This document shows positions 1 through 7,053 of a stretch of 26,086 nt of DNA, in pieces. The stretch is taken from the NCBI GenBank assembly GCA_964625465.1, contig CAZVFD010000018.1:1-26086 (forward strand). The letters are read 5' to 3'. Source of the stretch: CAZLFQ01 sp964625465. Its GTDB lineage: Bacteria; Pseudomonadota; Alphaproteobacteria; Rickettsiales; Midichloriaceae. A program made the translations under genes and the position numbers. The number at the start of each line of letters is the position of its first letter. Within the stretch, counting starts at the first letter, position 1. The notes beneath the pieces are model-generated. The model worked only from the letters and a program-made list of their open reading frames with translations, did no database searches and was not told the origin of the DNA.

Positions 1-512
1 GCACTAACATTTGCCCCAGCTTCAATTAGTATTTTTACTAAGTTGAAATCTCTTCGATTAAAAGCCACTACAAAAGGCGTGTTCCCATCCTTATCTTTTG
101 CATTAAAATCCGCCCCTAATAGTAAGAATAATTTTGCATATTCTGGATAAGAAAACATTAAATTATCTAATGCCTTGCTAATTCCATAGTCCGCAACTCC
201 CGAAATAGTCAAATATAACCAATTCCAATGACTAAAGCTCTCTCTGAGCATTTGTATTTTATCTGTTATTGGGAAGGAAGTTGGTAAATCATCTAAGTTC
301 ATGAGAGAATTGTACACCAGTTTTACTAATTCTGGATGCTCAATACCACTATAATGGGTTATGGCTTTTTCGACCGTATTTAGAGTATGTCGTGCAATTG
401 CTTGCCCCATATTAAAATGAAAGGTCTTAATTTGGAGTTCTGATCTGAAATCTTTTTTATATGTAGTATATGCAGCTATAGCTGATGTCGCTAAGGTAAT
501 ATAAGGTATCAT
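1..512 (-). CDS. Ankyrin-repeat protein, C-terminal part cut by window edge
   Basis: The reverse strand is open from a stop near 599 to the window edge. The first ATG in frame is at 512, and a TTG at 525 is an alternative. About 170 residues are visible. The N-terminus has a hydrophobic stretch (IPYITLATSAIAAYTTY) that could be a membrane segment. A middle region without recognisable motifs follows. The last ~60 residues read as ankyrin repeats, with YAKLFLLLGADFNAKDKDG, then NTPFVVAFNRRD and LVKILIEAGANV, the usual helix-turn-helix and GA(D/N) loop signatures. Ankyrin repeats bind proteins, and in Rickettsiales such genes are often secreted-effector candidates; that role is inference here. 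The gene diverges from lepA. No TTAA-N7-TTAA box was seen upstream. Confidence 0.75.
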   Translation of the reverse strand, partial: MIPYITLATSAIAAYTTYKKDFRSELQIKTFHFNMGQAIARHTLNTVEKAITHYSGIEHPELVKLVYNSLMNLDDLPTSFPITDKIQMLRESFSHWNWLYLTISGVADYGISKALDNLMFSYPEYAKLFLLLGADFNAKDKDGNTPFVVAFNRRDFNLVKILIEAGANVS

Positions 513-623
513 ATAATTAACCAAAGTTTTGGCAGCAATATAGATGAATAGAGAGGCTGTGTCTTGAAATTTATTCTGAATAGAGCTTGGGATGAATCAT
601 TAAGTATTCTTTCTCAAGATAAA

Positions 624-650
624 TTGACTTACAGCTTCTATCGATATAAC
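624..650 (+). promoter_or_regulatory. Possible sigma70-type promoter of lepA
   Basis: TTGACT (624-629) and TATAAC (645-650) are separated by 15 bp, shorter than the ideal 17. They would start a transcript about 30 nt before the lepA ATG at 690. The hexamers are good but the spacing is not, so this is tentative. Confidence 0.35.
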
Positions 651-689
651 ATGCGGCAAAGGAAATTACGGCACTTATAGCTATACGAC

Positions 690-2506
690 ATGCAAGATTA
701 TATATCAAAAATAAGAAACTTCTCAATTGTAGCGCACATTGATCATGGAAAATCTACTTTAGCAGATAGATTGATTGAATATTGCGGTGGTCTCGAAAAA
801 CGCGAAATGACCTCGCAAGTACTTGATTCTATGGACATTGAAAAAGAGCGTGGCATTACGATTAAAGCGCAGACTGTAAGGCTAAAATACAAAGCGAAAG
901 ATGGGAAAGAATATACCCTAAACTTAATTGATACACCTGGACACGTTGATTTTGCATATGAAGTGAGCAGATCTTTAGCCGCGTGTGAAGGGTCAATTTT
1001 GGTTGTAGATGCAAGTCAAGGTGTAGAGGCGCAAACTCTAGCAAACGTCTACCAAGCTATTGATAATAATCATGAAATTATACCAGTACTAAATAAAATA
1101 GACTTACCTGCGGCTGATCCAGAACGTGTTAAAAAGCAGATTGAAGATGTGATTGGATTAGATACTCAGAATTCAATAGAGATTTCTGCTAAAACTGGTT
1201 TGGGAATTGAAAATGTTTTGGAAGGAATTGTGACCATGCTTCCTTCGCCTAAAGGGGAAGATTCAAAGCCACTTAAAGCTTTACTTGTTGATAGTTGGTA
1301 CGATCCATATTTAGGTGTTGTAATTTTGATTAGGCTTATTGACGGTTCAATCAAAAAGGGTATGAAGATTCGCATGATGTCTTCGGGATCTTTACACAAC
1401 GTTGAAAATGTTGGTATTTTTACACCGAAAAAAATTAATGTTGATCTGTTAAAAGCAGGAGAGGTGGGTTTTATCACGGCTAATATCAAGCAAGTTGCTG
1501 ATTGTAATGTGGGTGATACTATTACTGAAGATAAGAACCCGTGCGATGAGGCATTAAAAGGGTTTAAGCCGTCTAAACCAGTTGTGTTTTGCGGGTTGTA
1601 TCCAACTGATGCTGGAGAATTTAATCATCTTAAAGAAAGCCTAGCGAAGCTTAGGTTAAATGATGCAAGTTTTGAATTTGAACCAGAAAGCTCAAACGCC
1701 TTAGGTTTTGGTTTTAGATGCGGTTTCTTAGGATTGTTGCATTTAGAAATTATCCAAGAAAGACTAGAGCGAGAATTTAATCTTGATCTAATTACCACCG
1801 CACCGAGCGTTATTTATAAAATACACTTGAGGAGCGGTCAGGTGATGGAGCTGCATAATCCAGCGGATATGCCAGATCCGACTCAGATTGATTTCATGGA
1901 AGAGCCATGGATTAAAGCAACTATCTTAGTGCCTGATGAGTATTTGGGCTCAGTGCTAGCATTGTGTACAGAAAAACGCGGTAAGCAAGTCGATATGAAT
2001 TATATCGGTAATCGCGTAATGCTTATCTATAAACTGCCTCTGAATGAAATTGTTTATGATTTTTATGATCGCTTGAAATCTTGTTCGAAAGGGTATGCAA
2101 GCTTTGATTGGAATATAGACGAATACCTTACAAGTGATCTAGCCAAGGTAATGATATTGGTTAATAACGATCCTGTGGATGCGCTAGCTATGGTGATTCA
2201 TAAATCGAGGGCGGAATCAAGGGGCAGGGAGGTTTGTAATAGGCTTAAAGATTTGATTCCAAGACATATGTTTGCGATACCTATTCAGGCTGCTATTGGT
2301 GGCAAGATCATCGCGCGTGAAACTATAAGCGCAATGAGAAAAGATGTTACTGCGAAATGTTATGGTGGTGATATCTCGCGTAAGAGAAAGCTGTTNNNNN
2401 NNNNNAACAGAAAAAAGGTAAGAAGAGAATGCGTCAATTCGGGTCAGTAGAAATCCCGCAATCTGCATTCATTGCCGCATTGAAAGTTGGTGATTCTGAG
2501 AAATAA
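690..2506 (+). CDS. lepA: Elongation factor 4 (LepA), interrupted by a 10-N gap
   Basis: Translational GTPase that acts on the ribosome (EF4, back-translocation or ribosome biogenesis role). Visible are the G1 motif AHIDHGKST, the effector region with RGITIKAQ, the G3 DTPGH, the G4 NKIDLP, and the LepA-specific C-terminal stretch GGDISRKRKL. Ten Ns follow at 2396-2405. Read literally, the Ns shift the frame and give a false stop at 2450. In the other frame the sequence continues as QKKGKKRM, RQFGSVEIPQ and AFIAALKV, the normal LepA ending, to TAA at 2504-2506. If five bases rather than ten are missing, the gene has 1812 bp and 603 codons, close to the ~600 of the family, and the join reads K-L-L-x-K-Q-K-K-G as in homologues. 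The gene is therefore intact. No clear ribosome binding site precedes the ATG. Confidence 0.95.
2396..2405. other. Assembly gap (10 N) inside lepA
   Basis: Exactly ten Ns, the same length as the second gap at 4871-4880, so this is a placeholder rather than a measured distance. The flanking lepA codons imply that five bases are missing here. Confidence 0.95.
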
Positions 2507-2519
2507 GAGGAGTTGTTGC

Positions 2520-2567
2520 ATGGATAAGAAAAACATCAAGTTCAAATCTCTGCAAGTGAGTAATTGA
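2520..2567 (+). CDS. Very short ORF after lepA, possible remnant or leader peptide
   Basis: A strong GAGGAG (2507-2512) directly after the lepA stop lies 7 nt before an ATG that opens a 15-codon frame (MDKKNIKFKSLQVSN). The ribosome binding site is better than that of most genes in the window. The frame then ends and a palindromic element begins at 2590. It could be the stump of a lost downstream gene or a tiny peptide. Nothing identifies a function. Confidence 0.2.
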   Translation: MDKKNIKFKSLQVSN

Positions 2568-2589
2568 TAATGAATACTGCAAATTTTAT

Positions 2590-2656
2590 GTCATTCCCGC
2601 GTAGGCGGGAATCTAGATTTTAAGAAAGTCTGGATCCCCGATTTCTCGGGGATGAC
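2590..2656. repeat. Composite palindromic element, two hairpins head to head
   Basis: GTCAT opens the element and ATGAC closes it. The left hairpin has arms TCCCGC and GCGGGA and ends ATCTAGA. A linker of about 11 nt follows. The right hairpin is TCTGGAT, CCCCGA, a short loop, TCGGGG, ATGAC. It lies between lepA and the convergent minus-strand operon. A shortened relative sits at 12667-12715 with the same right hairpin. Confidence 0.8.
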
Positions 2657-2721
2657 AAGTTTTTTCGCTTGTTGAAAGGTTATCCATGCAACAAACTTGA
2701 AATAAGTAGAAAATGAGTACA

Positions 2722-2750
2722 AAAAAAGCCCAACTAAATTGGGCTTTTTT
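2722..2750 (-). terminator. Rho-independent terminator, probably bidirectional
   Basis: A perfect 12-bp inverted repeat (AAAAAAGCCCAA at 2722-2733 and TTGGGCTTTTTT at 2739-2750) encloses a 5-nt loop. Read on the minus strand it gives a GC stem followed by Us just after the stop of the gene ending at 2769. Because the A tract mirrors the T tract, it can also stop plus-strand transcripts from lepA. Confidence 0.85.
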
Positions 2751-2768
2751 AAAATATGTCAGCTAGAC

Positions 2769-3566
2769 TTAGATTACATCGTTACCAGATGTTGGTTCAG
2801 TAGTGTTTTCACTTACTAAAGTATCTTTTTTTAAGCCTTGTAAATCCGCATCGGAGCTGCCGAATACTTGGTTGCTTACATGATGTAATGTTTCAACTAA
2901 TCCTTGTATAACTATGTTCATATTAGAGAAATAAGAATGATTAGCCAAAACATCAGGTAGGGCATTAAAAGCATCTAATGTTTTATTAGCTAATATTTCC
3001 AAATTTTCATGCGCAGAGTGAGTGGCATTTTCAACGTTGATAATGTCGTCATCTTGCCATGCATCTCTGAATTTTTGAGAATTTTCAAAGGATTCATGAC
3101 GAGCATCTTGCTTTTTATCTGTTTTTGCTTGATCAGCTTTAGCAGTTTTAAGATCATCATCTTGCCATGCATCTCTGAATTTTTGAGAATTTTCAAAAGA
3201 TTCATGACGAGCATCTTGCTCTTTATCTTTTGCAGCTTGAGCTCCTTTAGTAGCTTGAGCAGCATCATCTTGAGCTTTATCTTTTGTAGCTTGAGCTCCT
3301 TTAGCAGCTTGATCAGCATCATCTTGCTCTTTATCTTTAGCAGCTTGAGCTCCTTTAGCAGCTTGAGCAGCATCATCTTGCTCTTTATCTTTTGTAGCTT
3401 GCGCAGCTTTAGTGGTATGAAGATCAGCATCTTGCCTACTGTCTGTTTCAGCCTGAGCTTTCTCTTTTGCTATACGCGCTTCTTTAATTTTTTTAAAAGA
3501 GTCAGAAACGGTTGCGAATTTTGCATCTATTTCTTCTCTGGTCATCATTTTAAATTTTCTTGTCAT
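2769..3566 (-). CDS. Repeat-rich, charged low-complexity protein (265 aa)
   Basis: Not a recognised family. Residues 1-45 are basic/acidic and probably helical. Residues 46 to ~172 are 18-residue repeats of the type AxKDKEQDDAAQAxKGAQ, merging into two copies of a 36-residue unit containing ARHESFENSQKFRDAWQDDD. The C-terminal ~90 residues are non-repetitive (around HENLEILANKTLDAFNALPD). The repeat part is rich in Ala, Lys, Asp and Gln and has no Pro or Gly clusters apart from the KG step, so a long helix or coiled coil is likely. There is no signal peptide or membrane segment. The ATG at 3566 is preceded by AAGGGG at good distance. The gene lies 34 bp after the 123-aa gene, probably in the same transcript, and ends at the strong terminator. 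Secreted-effector-like, by inference only. Confidence 0.75.
   Translation of the reverse strand: MTRKFKMMTREEIDAKFATVSDSFKKIKEARIAKEKAQAETDSRQDADLHTTKAAQATKDKEQDDAAQAAKGAQAAKDKEQDDADQAAKGAQATKDKAQDDAAQATKGAQAAKDKEQDARHESFENSQKFRDAWQDDDLKTAKADQAKTDKKQDARHESFENSQKFRDAWQDDDIINVENATHSAHENLEILANKTLDAFNALPDVLANHSYFSNMNIVIQGLVETLHHVSNQVFGSSDADLQGLKKDTLVSENTTEPTSGNDVI
3049..3431 (-). repeat. 54-bp in-frame tandem repeat array within the 265-aa gene
   Basis: Four clear 54-bp units occupy 3216-3269, 3270-3323, 3324-3377 and 3378-3431, each starting TTG(C/A)(T/G)C on the plus strand. A second repeat, containing the forward sequence CATGCATCTCTGAATTTTTG, recurs at 3049 and 3157. That offset is 108 bp, exactly two 54-bp periods. 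All units are multiples of 18 codons, so copy-number changes would keep the reading frame. Confidence 0.9.
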
Positions 3567-3600
3567 TGTTTCTGTCCCCTTGTTTAGTGTTACTTAATTA

Positions 3601-3972
3601 TTATATCTGCGTATCGCCTTGACTGTTGATTTCTTCACATAGCTCGTGAGTTCCACCAAGCGCATCTATAGTTTCGCAAAATATTGTCATAATCTTCTGT
3701 AGATCACTATCAGAATTAGCTTTAAGGTCGCTATAGTCTTTTTGAAGTTTTTCATTTTCAGCATTAAGCTTCTCAAGTTTAGCGAAAATTTTAGCCAAGA
3801 TTACTTCTAATGGTTCTTTTTCTGTTTTATCTTGTGTGCCTTTTTGAGATTTTGTATACTCCTCAAAAGCTTGTTTAGCTTTTTTTTCTTGTGCCTCCTG
3901 TTGGTCTTTAGCTAAATTTTCAGCTTCTTGCCAGCCAGGAGTTGCCATTGTCTTTTTAAATACTGTTTTCAT
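3601..3972 (-). CDS. Small coiled-coil protein (123 aa), unknown function
   Basis: Starts MKTVFKKTMATPGWQEAENLAKD. It continues with a charged helical region (QQEAQEKKAKQAFEEY) and a leucine/isoleucine heptad-like stretch (EVILAKIFAKLEKLNAENEKL), typical of a short coiled coil. The C-terminal part contains two Cys (IFCETID and HELCEEIN). No transmembrane segment or signal peptide is visible. The ATG at 3972 follows a weak AGG. It is the first gene of a two-gene unit with the 265-aa repeat protein and sits below an unusual TTAA array. The protein family is not recognised; a secreted or scaffold protein is possible. Confidence 0.7.
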   Translation of the reverse strand: MKTVFKKTMATPGWQEAENLAKDQQEAQEKKAKQAFEEYTKSQKGTQDKTEKEPLEVILAKIFAKLEKLNAENEKLQKDYSDLKANSDSDLQKIMTIFCETIDALGGTHELCEEINSQGDTQI

Positions 3973-4011
3973 TTAATAACCTAAGTTTTGTTATTTCGAC
4001 TTCTAAAAGTA

Positions 4012-4065
4012 ATAATACAATACGTTTGTTAAAGTAATGTTAAGCTTATGTTAATGTTTTGTTAA
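4012..4065 (-). promoter_or_regulatory. Phased TTAA array (three overlapping CtrA-type boxes) and -10 of the coiled-coil operon
   Basis: TTAA occurs at 4029, 4040, 4051 and 4062, exactly 11 bp apart, giving three consecutive TTAA-N7-TTAA boxes. On the minus strand each site reads TTAACA. A -10-like TATTAT lies at 4017-4012, so the -35 position (about 4035-4040) falls inside the box nearest the gene. TTAA-N7-TTAA is the known CtrA recognition pattern in Alphaproteobacteria; the assignment here is inference from pattern and position. Confidence 0.6.
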
Positions 4066-4166
4066 ATTTGTACTGAATGTCCAATAAGCTGAAGAGTAGT
4101 GAATAAAAGCTTAGAAATTTGACTAAATATGAATTAGTGTTTGTTAGATAACTTTTTAAATTTGTT

Positions 4167-4763
4167 GTGCTTAAACGAAGAATAAAAAAAAATAGAAAAC
4201 CATTTCATCCTACGACTGGGGTGGTTATTGGGCTTACTGGGGGAATCGGTTCTGGCAAGTCATTCATACTTAAGTGTTTTGAAAGTTTAGGCTTCAAGAT
4301 ATTTGACACAGATAAAGCTGTTCACGAATTGATGAAAAAAGGAAATGAGGGGTATATAAAAATAGCAAATATTTTTCCAAGTGTAGTGGGTATAAAGGGT
4401 ATAAGTAGGACTAAACTTTCAAAAATAATTTTGCAAGACAAATCGAACTTAGTTAAGCTTGAAAAAATTCTTCATCCTCTAGTTAGAAAAGCTCAGCAAA
4501 AGTTTGCTGCTGAAAATAAAAAATATTCAGTTGTTTTTGAGGTGCCTCTATTATTCGAAAACAATAGGGAAGATTATTATGATTATGTTGTTGCGTCGGT
4601 TGTAGATCAAAAAACGCAAAAAGAAAGAGTCATGAAGCGAAAAGGAATGACTGAAGGTAAATTCAATGCTATTATAGGCAAACAGGTTTCTAATCTAGTT
4701 CGCCAAAAAAGAGCGGATTTCATAATTGACACCAATTGCTCAAAAAGAGCCGTATTCACCCAA
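4167..4763 (+). CDS. coaE: Dephospho-CoA kinase, 3' end lost at a chimeric junction
   Basis: Last step of coenzyme A synthesis: ATP-dependent phosphorylation of dephospho-CoA. The P-loop is GLTGGIGSGKS. Further family marks are the FDTDKAVHEL region, LEKILHPLVR, VVFEVPLLFE and a C-terminal lid region with KQRVMKRKGM-like residues. The open frame begins with GTG at 4167, but the family normally starts one or two residues before IGLTGG. A GTG at 4221 would give MVIGLTGG and fits better; the 18 basic residues before it may be untranslated. No stop is found: after FTQ the frame passes without a break into mutL-like sequence at 4764, then into the 10-N gap. The true last few codons are missing here. 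dnaQ follows, a plausible native neighbour. Confidence 0.88.
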
Positions 4764-4870
4764 ATTAAGGAATTACTGGAAAATGCTATAGATGCCCAAG
4801 CTTCCTCTATCTGGATGATGCTTCATAACGGAGGAGAAAGTTATATTAGTGTCAAGGATAATGGGACGGG
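4764..4870 (+). pseudogene. mutL: Fragment of DNA mismatch repair gene mutL fused in frame to coaE
   Basis: Translated in the coaE frame, these 107 bp read IKELLENAIDAQASSI, then HNGGESYISVKDNGTG. This is the N-terminal GHKL ATPase signature of MutL: motif I E-x3-N-x2-DA and motif II D-x-G-x-G, with the usual spacing. CoaE has no such domain. The fragment ends at the N gap. The join falls within IKELLEN, which could suit both a CoaE C-terminus and MutL, so short shared sequence may have misled the assembler. A genuine gene fusion is less likely. Confidence 0.75.
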
Positions 4871-4880
4871 NNNNNNNNNN
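4871..4880. other. Assembly gap (10 N) between mutL fragment and dnaQ
   Basis: Ten-N placeholder. Sequence on the left belongs to a MutL ATPase domain, sequence on the right to DnaQ. The two sides are not parts of one gene, so distance and adjacency here are unreliable. Confidence 0.95.
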
Positions 4881-5550
4881 AATTGATACAGAAACCACTG
4901 GTTTAAATCACAATACTGGTGATAGGATTGTTGAAATTGGCTGTGTTGAGATCCTAAATAAGGTTAGAACGGGAAAATTTTTCCATGCATATGTCAATCC
5001 AGAAAGAGATGTGCCAGATGAGGCATTTAGAATACATGGAATTTCTACGGATTTTTTGAAAGATAAGCCATTATTCAAATCTATAACAAAGGACTTTCTA
5101 GCATTTATAGGTAATCATAATATTATCATTCATAATGCGGGTTTTGACCTTGGTTTTATCAATAAAGAACTCAGCTACACAGGTCATTCTCCAATTCAAG
5201 CTGGGAGAGTTACAGATACTCTGACACTGGCGCGCAAGCGTTTTCCTGGGGCTCCAGCTTCATTGGATGCGCTTTGTCGTAAATTCAATGTAAGTCTTGA
5301 GACTAGGGACAAACATGGTGCTTTGATTGATGCTGAACTGCTTGCCCAGGTTTATCTTTTGTTGACTGGAAATAATCAATCAACTTTAGATTTTGCTAAT
5401 AACAGTACGGCTGTAGTGGATTATATTAGAAAAGATCGACCATTGCGAAATAGGGAGGTTTCACCTGAATTAGTAGAGGCGCATGTCGCATTTCTTCAAG
5501 AAAAGATCAAGAATCCAATATGGCTTACAAAGCAATCATCTAATTCTTAG
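4881..5550 (+). CDS. dnaQ: DNA polymerase III epsilon subunit (3'-5' exonuclease), start lost in gap
   Basis: Proofreading subunit of the replicative polymerase. All DEDDh motifs are present: ExoI DTETTGL at the very beginning, ExoII HNAGFDLGFI, and ExoIII HGALIDAELLAQVY with its His and Asp. HGISTDFL and VTDTLTLARKRFPGAPASLDALC are typical epsilon sequences. The C-terminal ~50 residues (after LLTGNNQ) form a tail of the kind used to bind the alpha subunit. The reading frame begins at 4882 (ATT GAT ACA). Homologues have only about 7-10 residues before IDTETTG, so very little is missing. The ATG at 4849 lies in the mutL fragment and is not the true start. Confidence 0.93.
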
Positions 5551-5592
5551 ATACTTTACAAACAATAGAGTGGTGCTAAGCTATTAATTGTT

Positions 5593-7053
5593 ATGAAGAA
5601 ACAAATTAATAGATCTGGTCTATCTTTGGTGGAAATCGCAATTGCGATGCTTATAATTTCTGCCGCATTTGGTAGTATAGTTGCAACATTGCCATCCTCA
5701 CTTAGAGGTGATGAAATTACTCAAATTAACTCCAAGTTAGATAAAATTGAAAAAGCTATATATGCCTTCTACCATCAAAATGGTTATATTCCTTGCCCTG
5801 CTGAAGTAACTATTGCTAGAAGTGCTTCAACATACGGAGTATCAACAGATTGCAGCGCTGCTGCTCCATCTGGGGTGACTGATCTAACTCCAACATCTAT
5901 GTCCATAAGATTAGGCATGGTACCGTTCAAAAGCCTTAATTTACCAGAGGATTATGTATATGATTCATGGGATATGAGAATAAATTACGGTATTGTAAAA
6001 GGTTTGGGAGTTAATTCGACTACCTTCTATAATACAAGTTTAACTGTCGCAGACCCATTTACAATTAATGATGCTAGTGGCACGAAAATCAATCAATTGG
6101 GTGCAAATACTTTTGTCGCTTATGCATTGTGGAGTGGTGGGAAGAACCGAAAAGGAACGCATGCTGATTCTGGTGTGGCAAATATTAGTTGCGGCAGCTC
6201 AGGTCTGGATTTCGAAAATTGTGATAAGGATGAAGTTTTTGTAGATTCTCCTCATAATTATAGTACATCGACTTACTATGATGACTTTTTTAGATGGCGT
6301 ACAAATACTGGGGTGATATCATATTCTGGTGGTGCGTTGACAGATTGTGTGAATTTACCAGTAGGGTTTACACCAAGTTCTGTATATGGTTTGTCATTAT
6401 GGTTAGATGCTAGCGATTTAACGAAAATCACAAAAGATGGCTCAAATAATGTTTCAGAATGGCGAGATAAGTCGTATTACGGATTTATATTTCAACCTGC
6501 AGGTTCAAATAAACCAGTATATTCTGCAACTGGGTTTAATGGTAAACAAGCAATTACCTTTAGCAATAAAAATGGTTTCCAACTTGTAGGTCAGGTAAAC
6601 CCTTATACAATCAACAGAAGTAATTTAACTGCATTTTTTGTTGGCAGGCAAAATGCAACTTCTGGAGCCAATTACATTATAGATTACTACTCAACATCCT
6701 CAAGATTTGGGATGAACTTAAATATGACGGGTACAAATTTTTGGTATAGGCAGGATTCATCATTATATACAGGCACCACATATAGCAGTAACCTTTATGC
6801 TACGTGGTTGTTTAATGATGGAGGTTCGCCTGAGGCGTCATTATACGTCAATGGAACTTTGGTGACTTCAAATAGCTCTTTTGTAGCATTGTCTTCTTCA
6901 AGTACCTGCATGAAAATTGCGGAGTCCTGTGTTTCGGGTGGGCCGACAAACTTTTATGGAGAGATAGCAGAAATTGTTCTTTATGATCGCCCGCTAAGTA
7001 CTAAAGAACGCCAGAATGTAGAGTCGTATTTAAAGTCAAAGTGGGGGTTGTAG
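5593..7053 (+). CDS. Type IV prepilin-like protein fused to a LamG-like domain
   Basis: Residues 1-35 are a class III (prepilin) signal: a short basic leader, cleavage site after Gly9 (SG|LSLVE), Glu at +5 and a hydrophobic helix IAIAMLIISAAFGSIVATL. Residues ~40-245 form the pilin-like globular part, which is shared with the next gene: PCPAE, a TDC Cys, DYVYDSWDMR, a later Cys pair (ISCG, ENCDKD), FVD and YDDFFRWRT. From about residue 255 to 486 there is a concanavalin/LamG-like jelly-roll: GLSLWLDASD, VSEWRDKS, a run of beta-strand-like segments, then EIAEIVLYDRPLSTKERQNVESYLKSKWG. The protein would be held in the inner membrane, processed by PilD/GspO-type peptidase, and displayed or assembled in a pseudopilus; the C-terminal domain may bind glycans or protein. 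It stops immediately before the next ATG, so the two genes are co-transcribed. Confidence 0.85.
   Translation: MKKQINRSGLSLVEIAIAMLIISAAFGSIVATLPSSLRGDEITQINSKLDKIEKAIYAFYHQNGYIPCPAEVTIARSASTYGVSTDCSAAAPSGVTDLTPTSMSIRLGMVPFKSLNLPEDYVYDSWDMRINYGIVKGLGVNSTTFYNTSLTVADPFTINDASGTKINQLGANTFVAYALWSGGKNRKGTHADSGVANISCGSSGLDFENCDKDEVFVDSPHNYSTSTYYDDFFRWRTNTGVISYSGGALTDCVNLPVGFTPSSVYGLSLWLDASDLTKITKDGSNNVSEWRDKSYYGFIFQPAGSNKPVYSATGFNGKQAITFSNKNGFQLVGQVNPYTINRSNLTAFFVGRQNATSGANYIIDYYSTSSRFGMNLNMTGTNFWYRQDSSLYTGTTYSSNLYATWLFNDGGSPEASLYVNGTLVTSNSSFVALSSSSTCMKIAESCVSGGPTNFYGEIAEIVLYDRPLSTKERQNVESYLKSKWGL

Noticed and set aside
2990..3430. 146-aa minus-strand frame rich in Lys/Leu/Met
   Set aside because: Out-of-frame reading of the same repeats; it lies wholly inside the 265-aa gene.
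3009..3587. 192-aa plus-strand open frame across the repeat gene
   Set aside because: It is the antisense shadow of the 54-bp repeats, rich in Ile/Leu/Ser/Phe, with no ribosome binding site; the minus-strand frame has one and ends at a terminator.
4849..4881. ATG at 4849 as dnaQ start
   Set aside because: It lies in the mutL fragment and would need to be read through the 10 Ns; DnaQ homologues begin only a few residues before DTETTG.
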